This document shows, piece by piece, positions 1 to 5,335 of a stretch of 6,051 bases of DNA. The notes beneath the pieces were generated by a model, which was given only the letters and a program-made list of their open reading frames with translations, had not been told where the DNA came from and searched no databases. The number at the start of each line of letters is the position of its first letter. The stretch's first letter is position 1. The position numbers were made by a program, and so were the translations under genes. The DNA lies in assembly GCA_011042595.1 (NCBI GenBank), contig DQWO01000320.1, positions 1-6,051 on the forward strand, given 5' to 3'. Source of the stretch: Pseudomonadota bacterium. Lineage in GTDB: Bacteria; Desulfobacterota; Anaeroferrophillalia; Anaeroferrophillales; Anaeroferrophillaceae.

Positions 1-50
1 ACACGATGTGATTCGCGGCACACACCTCGGAGCGGCACACGATGTGCCGC
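1..50. repeat. REP-like cluster of short GC-rich repeats (cut by left window edge)
   Basis: Positions 32-50 form a near-perfect palindrome: an 8-bp arm GCGGCACA (32-39), a 3-nt loop CGA, and the complementary arm TGTGCCGC (43-50). The arm core GCGGCACAC also occurs as a direct copy at 15-23, and ACACGATGTG occurs at both 1-10 and 37-46. This means at least one more, partly degraded unit lies to the left and runs out of the window. The layout (short GC-rich hairpins repeated in a non-coding gap downstream of a gene) resembles REP/BIME-type intergenic repeats. No transposase is visible. With fewer than two full units in view, the family cannot be named. Confidence 0.5.
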
Positions 51-100
51 GAGAATGAGCGAGAGCCATGCCGGAACATCCTGATACCTTAATTTGGGTT

Positions 101-117
101 GCGGGCGTTAAGCCCGC
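101..117 (-). terminator. GC-rich hairpin downstream of the leftward operon, possible terminator
   Basis: GCGGGC (101-106) and GCCCGC (112-117) form a perfect 6-bp stem around a 5-nt loop. The hairpin lies about 40 bp past the stop codon of the leftward methyltransferase gene, the usual place for a transcription terminator. No run of Us follows the stem on either strand, so it is not a classical intrinsic terminator. It could equally be an mRNA 3'-end stabilising hairpin or another member of the repeat cluster at 1-50. Confidence 0.3.
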
Positions 118-157
118 CTTAGCATGTTCTTTACCACATCATGCACGGACAGGAAAC

Positions 158-1453
158 TTAAATTGATTCAGGAGAGTTTCTCGTCAACAAGGCTACACAT
201 TCAATATGGTAAGTGTGGGGAAACATATCAACCGGCTGGACAACCAAAACCTGAAATCCACCGGCAGCCAGAACCTGCAGATCCCGGCAGAGCGTCGCCA
301 AGTCACAGGACACATAAATTATTTTTTGCACCCGGCTGGAAACCAGTTGAGTTAACAATCGGCGGTCACACCCCTGCCGCGGGGGATCAATAATGACTGT
401 ATCAAGCCGCGGCAAGGTCGCTGCCAGGACAGCAAATTCATCTTCCGCCCGGCCGGCAATCCAGGAAACATTATGAATCCCTTGAGCTTCACTATTGAAA
501 TGGGCATCCCTGATGGCACTGGCCGATGATTCAACCCCATAAACCCGGTCAAAAAATTCAGCAAATGAGAGAGAGAAAAGTCCGACACCGCTGAATAAAT
601 CAAGCAGCACTTTGCCCGGCGGATCAAGCAACAAAAATTTTTCGATCACCTTGAGCAATATTTCAGTCTGTTGGGTATTAGTCTGGAAAAAAGAGTTCCC
701 GGTAACCTGGAAATCCCGCCCGCCACAATGGATGATCACCTGGTCAGCCACCAGCTCAATAATCTTTTTCCGGCCGGCAAAGATAAACTCCGGCAGATCG
801 GTACTGATCCGAACTGGCTGGACGTTGTCCGCAGAATGAGCGCTGCGCACCGCAATAGAGGTCACCTTTCGCTGCCGCAACCAGGAGAGATGATCCTGCA
901 GGGCAATGACGCACTCGCTTAAAAACCTGTTACCCCCCTGACTTAGCGCCAGGCACGTACCCTTGGACTGGGCAAAAATATCAACCACCTGGTGAGATTG
1001 CCGGGCAAAAAAACCAAGTTCCAAGGTTTTGTTTCCTGCAAGAGTACACTTAACGGTTGCTTTATTGCGATAATGAACTGGATTGGACATGGGAAGGATG
1101 GCAGGGATATCCACCAAATTACTTTTCAAAGCATGGCAAATGCTTTCAGCAACCAGGGCAGTTTTAGTCTCCAGCTGGGCAGCATAATCCAGGTGCAGCC
1201 ATTGGCAGCCGCCACAACCGTTAAGGAAAAAAGGGCAAGGAGGGGTAACTCGACAGGATGATGGGGAGATAATCTCCAACAGTTCAGCCCGGGCAAAATT
1301 CTTCTTCCGGCGGGCAATCCGGACTTTAACCACATCTTGTGGTGCCGTCCGGGGCACGAAAACTGCCAACTGGTCCAGGTGAGCAAACCCATCGCCACCA
1401 TTTACCAGCTTTTCAATTTTCAGGGTAACAAGATCATTGACGGCAGCCGGCAT
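158..1453 (-). CDS. rlmD: 23S rRNA (uracil-C5)-methyltransferase, RlmD/RumA type (TrmA family, Fe-S)
   Basis: Predicted to transfer a methyl group from S-adenosylmethionine to C5 of a uracil in 23S rRNA (U1939 in E. coli numbering for RlmD). Numbering is from the ATG at 1453 (431 aa, normal family length). Residues 6-60 look like an N-terminal TRAM RNA-binding domain. Cys73, Cys80, Cys83 and a distal Cys167 match the 4Fe-4S ligands that separate RlmD-like enzymes from TrmA. The Rossmann methyltransferase domain shows FFQ (255-257), DLFSGVG (285-291), DPPRQG (356-361), the catalytic Cys383 in YVSCDLATL and the general-base Glu418 in HIEC. The ATG lies 2 bp after the upstream stop; an in-frame TTG at 1459 would overlap that stop by 4 bp and is better spaced from a weak GGGA. 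Translation is therefore probably coupled to the upstream GGDEF-EAL gene. The family is certain; RlmD rather than another uracil site is likely, not proven. Confidence 0.9.
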   Translation of the reverse strand: MPAAVNDLVTLKIEKLVNGGDGFAHLDQLAVFVPRTAPQDVVKVRIARRKKNFARAELLEIISPSSCRVTPPCPFFLNGCGGCQWLHLDYAAQLETKTALVAESICHALKSNLVDIPAILPMSNPVHYRNKATVKCTLAGNKTLELGFFARQSHQVVDIFAQSKGTCLALSQGGNRFLSECVIALQDHLSWLRQRKVTSIAVRSAHSADNVQPVRISTDLPEFIFAGRKKIIELVADQVIIHCGGRDFQVTGNSFFQTNTQQTEILLKVIEKFLLLDPPGKVLLDLFSGVGLFSLSFAEFFDRVYGVESSASAIRDAHFNSEAQGIHNVSWIAGRAEDEFAVLAATLPRLDTVIIDPPRQGCDRRLLTQLVSSRVQKIIYVSCDLATLCRDLQVLAAGGFQVLVVQPVDMFPHTYHIECVALLTRNSPESI

Positions 1454-1455
1454 AA

Positions 1456-3093
1456 TCAATGATTTATTTCCCAGGAATATTTATCAAGCAACACCATAAG
1501 CTCACCAGCGGGCAATGGTTTACTGATCAAATACCCCTGGGCTATATCACAACCCAGCGCATCCAGCTGGGACAAGATGCTTTCGCTCTCAACACCTTCT
1601 GCCGTAATCTCCAGCCCCAGCTGATGCCCTAGTTCAATAATAATTTTCACAATAACCGCATCATCATGGTTATGGTCCATATTCATGACAAAGGATTTAT
1701 CGATTTTTAATTCATGAACCGGAAGCTGCTTCAGATAAGCCAGAGAGGAATAACCGGTGCCAAAATCATCAATGGACAGTCGCACCTTTACCTCTTTCAA
1801 GCGTTGCAGCACTTCCATCGCCCGTTCCTGATCTACCATAATGGTGGTTTCGGTAATTTCAAGCATCAGTCTGCCCGGCTCAATCCGGTAGGCCGCCAGC
1901 AAGCCGATAAGGGTATCTGGAAATCCTGGGTCCAGCAATACCCTGGCAGAAACATTAATGGTTACTTTAAGATCATGGCCATCCCGGGTCCAGGCAGCCA
2001 GCTGTTTCAATGCTTCGTCAGCCACCAGAAAGGTCAGGGGCTTGATCAGTCCGGTACGTTCCGCCATGGGAATAAACTCATCCGGTGGCAACAAACCATG
2101 CTCCGGGTGCGGCCACCTGACCAGAGCTTCAAGCTCAACGACCTTCCTGCTCTTAATCTCAACTTTGGGCTGATAGTAAACCAGCAATTGCCGCTGTTCT
2201 ATAGCCTGCCGTAGTTCAGACATCAAAGTCAATCTTTTTGGGCTGTATTGATCAAGCTGGCGAGAATATGAAAGATAGCCGGCCTTTTCCTTCTTTGCCG
2301 CATACATGGCAACCTCAGCCCGCTGCATCAGAGTATCCAGGTCATTGCCATGTTCGGGAAATACCGCAATGCCTATACTGGCATTCACATCCAGATTTAA
2401 GCCGCTGATCTGGAATGACGGTTTCAAGGCCTGCTGCATCTTTTTCGCTACCATCACCGCATCCTGCCCCCCGTACACCTTGGGCAGCAGAACAGCAAAC
2501 TCATCCCCGCCAAGCCGGGCAACACTGTCCAGGTCACGAATAGTTCCTTGTAAACGGGTAGCTACCTGTTTCAGGATAATATCCCCGTTGAAATGCCCCA
2601 GGGTATCATTAATCTCCTTAAAATGATCCAGATCCATAATCAGGATTGCCACTTTATCCTTCTGCCGCTGGGCAGCACTGAGGGCCTGCTGCAAGCGGTC
2701 ATGCAGCAGGATGCGGTTAGGAAGATCGGTCAGGGAATCGTGGGTTGCCTCGTGGGATGCTTTTTCTTCCAGCACCGCAGTCTGGGCCCGCAGGTCAGAG
2801 GTCTGATCAATGATTTCCGCCCCTGCCTGAAAGGCAATAATCGAGCTGACATACTGACCCCAGAGGGCAAAAATAAACGGCATGAAATCAAGTACCCAGA
2901 GGGCAAAATTATTTTTCTGCGCCTTCATGATGCTGTCAAGAGTTATGGTTCGATCTTCAAGATGAGCAACCATCAGGGTAGCAATAATGATGCATATAAA
3001 CGCTATCATGACACCATAAACAGCATACTTGCTGGCCCGTGATTTCAGCAATGAGGTTGTGGTATTTAAACTCTGAGCAGCAGAATTAAGCAT
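1456..3093 (-). CDS. Membrane-anchored GGDEF-EAL protein (cyclic di-GMP synthesis/breakdown)
   Basis: Inner-membrane bifunctional-type cyclic di-GMP enzyme of 545 aa, numbered from the ATG at 3093. Two hydrophobic segments (about 23-44 and 65-89) flank a loop of only some 20 residues, so no sizeable periplasmic sensor is present. A short helical linker (about 92-116) leads into THDSLTDLPNR, the usual entry to a GGDEF domain. The cyclase site GGDEF is at 195-199, with DLD metal ligands near 154-156 and an RxxD inhibitory site (RDLD, 186-189). The EAL domain has EAL at 322-324, Asn380, Glu412 in LEITET, DDFG at 442-445, Lys463, AEGVE at 498-502 and QGY at 519-521. No key residue is missing, so both activities are possible from sequence; the net direction cannot be read. 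A TTG sits directly before the ATG, but the GAGG at 3101-3104 is spaced 7 nt from the ATG. It is first in an operon with the methyltransferase gene. Confidence 0.92.
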   Translation of the reverse strand: MLNSAAQSLNTTTSLLKSRASKYAVYGVMIAFICIIIATLMVAHLEDRTITLDSIMKAQKNNFALWVLDFMPFIFALWGQYVSSIIAFQAGAEIIDQTSDLRAQTAVLEEKASHEATHDSLTDLPNRILLHDRLQQALSAAQRQKDKVAILIMDLDHFKEINDTLGHFNGDIILKQVATRLQGTIRDLDSVARLGGDEFAVLLPKVYGGQDAVMVAKKMQQALKPSFQISGLNLDVNASIGIAVFPEHGNDLDTLMQRAEVAMYAAKKEKAGYLSYSRQLDQYSPKRLTLMSELRQAIEQRQLLVYYQPKVEIKSRKVVELEALVRWPHPEHGLLPPDEFIPMAERTGLIKPLTFLVADEALKQLAAWTRDGHDLKVTINVSARVLLDPGFPDTLIGLLAAYRIEPGRLMLEITETTIMVDQERAMEVLQRLKEVKVRLSIDDFGTGYSSLAYLKQLPVHELKIDKSFVMNMDHNHDDAVIVKIIIELGHQLGLEITAEGVESESILSQLDALGCDIAQGYLISKPLPAGELMVLLDKYSWEINH

Positions 3094-3100
3094 CAAAAGA

Positions 3101-3104
3101 CCTC
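3101..3104 (-). promoter_or_regulatory. Shine-Dalgarno site deciding the GGDEF-EAL start
   Basis: On the minus strand this reads GAGG, 7 nt before the ATG at 3093 and 4 nt before a TTG at 3096. The spacing favours the ATG. No convincing -10/-35 pair was found upstream on this strand; the stretch is AT-rich and several weak matches are possible. Confidence 0.6.
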
Positions 3105-3332
3105 AATAACAACCAGGAAAACAGCGGCAAAACTTCCATAAATAATTTGATTTTTTATCCATGATAAAGACAGCATCATGATTGAACAACAGCCGGTCCA
3201 CAAAACATAAAAATTACAAAAAGATGATAACACAACAAATTCTTATTCTTATTTCGCCAATCCATCAAAAAACTTAAGGAAAAAACAGAATCCAGTCGAC
3301 CGCAAGGTTACGGCCAGAGCCGGTATTACACC

Positions 3333-3352
3333 AGGTAAAGTCTGCTTTACTT
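3333..3352 (+). promoter_or_regulatory. Hairpin in the phosphorylase upstream region
   Basis: GTAAAG (3335-3340) and CTTTAC (3345-3350) form a perfect 6-bp stem with loop TCTG. One G-T wobble and one A-T pair extend it to 8 bp. It lies about 65 bp before the phosphorylase ATG and is followed by TTTTG. It could be a dyad operator or an untranslated-leader hairpin. The stem is too AT-rich and the T-run too short for a convincing attenuator. Confidence 0.35.
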
Positions 3353-3399
3353 TTGCCAATCTTTGCCGAAAAGAAAACTATTAGAATGATTGTCAAAAC

Positions 3400-3411
3400 A
3401 GGAGGGGGGGG
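3400..3411 (+). promoter_or_regulatory. Shine-Dalgarno site with an eight-G tract, before the phosphorylase
   Basis: AGGAGG starts at 3400 and continues into an uninterrupted run of eight Gs (3404-3411), then AAAAC and the ATG at 3417. The canonical GGAGG core is 11 nt from the ATG, longer than ideal; G-run registers closer to the start could also pair with the 16S tail. The site fixes the ATG at 3417 as the start over an in-frame TTG at 3390, which would place the Shine-Dalgarno sequence inside the gene. Confidence 0.8.
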
Positions 3412-3416
3412 AAAAC

Positions 3417-5309
3417 ATGCCTGCAGACGGTAATAACAGCCATATTCAGGTAATGCATGAGCAGGAACCTGATTACACCAGGCCCCTATACTATTATTCT
3501 GACGCAGTCCGGGATAAATTCCGGAAACGACTAACCTTCATCTATGATGAAAAAACTGCAAGAGATTATCTGCCGGAGATGGAAAGAATATTGCAGGTAT
3601 ATTACGCCCATAAACCTCCGGGCATGATTGAAGCTGAAGCCACCTATAACCCCGCAAACCGGTTTACGGAAAAAGATGTGATCCTGATAACCTACGGGGA
3701 CCTGCTTCAGGGGGAAGAATCTTCACCGTTGACCACCCTGGAAAATTTTTGTGACACGTATCTTGAAGGAACTATTAACACAGTCCACATTCTGCCATTC
3801 TTTCCTTATTCTTCAGACCGGGGATTTTCCATTATTGATTTCAACACCGTCGACCCCAAGCTGGGAACCTGGAACGATATCAGGGAACTGGGCCAACATT
3901 ATCGGCTGATGTTTGACGGCGTCATCAACCATATTTCCGCCAAAAGCCGCTGGTTCCAGGAATTTCTCAATGGAAATCCCTATTATAAAAACTTTTTCAT
4001 CACCTTTGACTCCCCGGATGACTTAACTGAAGAACAGCGTCGCCTGATTTTTCGCCCTCGAACTTCGGATATTCTGGTAAAATTCGCGACTATCAATGGT
4101 CCAGCCTATGTCTGGGCGACATTCTCTGCCGACCAGATTGACCTGAATTATAAAAATCCTGACGTTCTGATGCGGGTGCTGGAAGTTCTGCTCCTGTATG
4201 TCTGCCATGGGGCTTCCATCATTCGGCTGGACGCCGTCACCTTTCTATGGGCGGAACCCGGTACCCGGTGCATCCACCTGGAGCAAACCCATGAAATTGT
4301 TAAATTGTTCCGGGATATCCTCGATGCGGTGGCCCCTCAGGTAGCCCTGATCACCGAAACCAACGTTCCCCACGAAGAAAATATTTCCTATTTCGGCAAT
4401 GGCCATGACGAAGCCCAGATGGTCTATAATTTTGCCCTGCCACCACTGGTATTGCATACCTTTTACTCGGAAGATGCCACGGCACTTTCCCGTTGGGCCA
4501 CGGGGCTGGATATAAATTCGCCAACCACCACTTTTTTTAATTTCCTCGACTCCCATGATGGCATTGGCCTGATGGCGGTAAAAAATATCCTCAAGCGGGA
4601 AGAACTCGATAATATTGTCAAAAAAACCCTGGATCACGGGGGGTTTATCTCCTACAAAACCGGGAGTGACGGCCAGGAAGAACCCTATGAAGCCAATATT
4701 ACCTGGTTCAGCGCTTTGAGCCATGATGAAGAAGACCATGGGGATCTGGCTTTTCAGGTAAAACGGTTTGTGGCTTCCCGCTGCATCGCCCTGGTGCTTC
4801 CCGGGGTCCCGGGGATCTACCTGCACAGCCTGATCGGCAGTAAAAATGATGTGGAAGCAGTGCTCAAAACCGATTCAAAACGGGATATCAACCGAACGGT
4901 GATTGATGGAAAGCTGATAACTGAAGCGCTGGAGGATCCTTTATCAAAAATTTCGCGCATCAGTCGGGAGCTGGGACGACTGATCGCCATCAGGGCCCGC
5001 AAACGGGCTTTTCATCCCAATGGAAAACAGCAAATCCTGCAGCTGGCTCCAGAGGTTTTTGCGGTTCTACGGCTGTCGCCGGAACAGGACCAACATATCC
5101 TGGCACTGATAAATGTATCCAACAAGGTATGTCACCTGGAGATAGACTGTGCCAGGTTAAAACTGGAAGATGTGTGTATCGTGGAAAACCACTGGTATGA
5201 TATCGTCAGCGGCATGGAATGGCTGCCGGAAGACGGAAAGCTTTTCATCACCATGATGCCATATGACGTCATGTGGCTGGAATCGTACCGGGGTATTTCA
5301 GCAGATTAA
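3417..5309 (+). CDS. GH13_18 sugar phosphorylase (sucrose/glucosylglycerate phosphorylase-like)
   Basis: Predicted cytoplasmic enzyme that splits an alpha-glucoside with phosphate, giving alpha-glucose-1-phosphate. It has 630 aa and no signal peptide. Numbered from the ATG, the GH13 barrel shows DGVINH (167-172), the nucleophile Asp272 in IIRLDAV, the acid/base Glu314 in ITETN, and the transition-state Asp381 in LDSHDGIG. The stretch after the nucleophile (FLWAEPGTRCIHLEQTH) and PGVPGIYLHS with GSKNDVE are typical of the GH13_18 branch that includes E. coli YcjM-like glucosylglycerate phosphorylase, and differ from classical sucrose phosphorylases. A C-terminal beta-type domain (about 535-630) follows. 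It is somewhat longer than usual for the family (roughly 490-560 aa), mainly through an N-terminal stretch of about 85 residues. No transporter, kinase or glucosylglycerate synthase gene is adjacent, so the acceptor is unknown; glucosylglycerate is my first guess, sucrose or sucrose-6-phosphate alternatives. Confidence 0.85.
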   Translation: MPADGNNSHIQVMHEQEPDYTRPLYYYSDAVRDKFRKRLTFIYDEKTARDYLPEMERILQVYYAHKPPGMIEAEATYNPANRFTEKDVILITYGDLLQGEESSPLTTLENFCDTYLEGTINTVHILPFFPYSSDRGFSIIDFNTVDPKLGTWNDIRELGQHYRLMFDGVINHISAKSRWFQEFLNGNPYYKNFFITFDSPDDLTEEQRRLIFRPRTSDILVKFATINGPAYVWATFSADQIDLNYKNPDVLMRVLEVLLLYVCHGASIIRLDAVTFLWAEPGTRCIHLEQTHEIVKLFRDILDAVAPQVALITETNVPHEENISYFGNGHDEAQMVYNFALPPLVLHTFYSEDATALSRWATGLDINSPTTTFFNFLDSHDGIGLMAVKNILKREELDNIVKKTLDHGGFISYKTGSDGQEEPYEANITWFSALSHDEEDHGDLAFQVKRFVASRCIALVLPGVPGIYLHSLIGSKNDVEAVLKTDSKRDINRTVIDGKLITEALEDPLSKISRISRELGRLIAIRARKRAFHPNGKQQILQLAPEVFAVLRLSPEQDQHILALINVSNKVCHLEIDCARLKLEDVCIVENHWYDIVSGMEWLPEDGKLFITMMPYDVMWLESYRGISAD

Positions 5310-5335
5310 TGCTGATTAGCTAATGTAAGGACTAC
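5299..5335. other. 26-bp convergent gap with weak dyads, no clear terminator
   Basis: The phosphorylase and hypB stop codons face each other across 5310-5335. CAGCA/TGCTG (5299-5303/5310-5314) pair around the phosphorylase stop codon. ATTAGCTAAT (5315-5324) is a perfect 10-bp palindrome. GCTGA/TCAGC (5311-5315/5336-5340) could enclose it. None is GC-rich or followed by a T-run in either direction, so efficient intrinsic termination is doubtful and the two transcripts may overlap. Confidence 0.35.

Larger units (their letters stand above)
3094..3416. other. Divergent intergenic region between the GGDEF-EAL and phosphorylase genes
   Basis: This 323-bp gap must hold the promoters for both divergent genes. 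The left two-thirds (about 3110-3290) is AT-rich with no clear motif. The right part is structured: CGGC/GCCG (3311-3314/3319-3322), a stronger hairpin at 3333-3352, and TTTGCC twice exactly 10 bp apart (3352-3357 and 3362-3367), the second inside an imperfect TCTTT/AAAGA dyad (3360-3374). TTGCCA at 3353-3358 resembles a -35 box, and TATTAG (3379-3384) or TAGAAT (3382-3387) resembles a -10 box. Their spacings, 20 and 23 bp, are poor, so no promoter is called. No small gene with a credible ribosome-binding site was found. Confidence 0.6.

Noticed and set aside
124..393. Rightward open frame across the left gap and methyltransferase 3' end
   Set aside because: It mostly overlaps the methyltransferase in antisense, has no Shine-Dalgarno sequence and no recognisable product.
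1714..2214. Long rightward open frame opposite the GGDEF-EAL gene
   Set aside because: It runs antisense to conserved EAL-domain codons, shows no recognisable domain, and has no support beyond the open frame. The same applies to rightward frames at 2306-2626 and 2593-3042.
3299..3314. Near-copy of the 6012-6028 motif (ACCGCAAGG-TTACGG), suggesting a dispersed repeat
   Set aside because: Only about 15 matching bases, partly forced by the dyad symmetry, and the second copy is in a coding region. Two copies do not make a repeat family.
3280..3352. Possible cyclic-di-GMP (GEMM) riboswitch before the phosphorylase, prompted by CCGCAAGG and the nearby GGDEF-EAL gene
   Set aside because: The conserved GEMM blocks (GGCAAACC, GACGCAAAGC and the GGTAGC-type partner) are absent. 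The resemblance is limited to a few bases.
3359..3390. Sigma-70 promoter for the phosphorylase (TTGCCA with TATTAG or TAGAAT)
   Set aside because: The individual boxes look fair, but the spacers (20 and 23 bp) are outside the normal range.
3390..3416. TTG at 3390 as the phosphorylase start
   Set aside because: The strong AGGAGG/G-tract lies between this TTG and the ATG at 3417, so the ATG is the better start.
4245..4826. Leftward open frame of 193 codons opposite the phosphorylase
   Set aside because: It is antisense to conserved GH13 catalytic-region codons and its product is low in recognisable structure; it is a shadow of the real gene.
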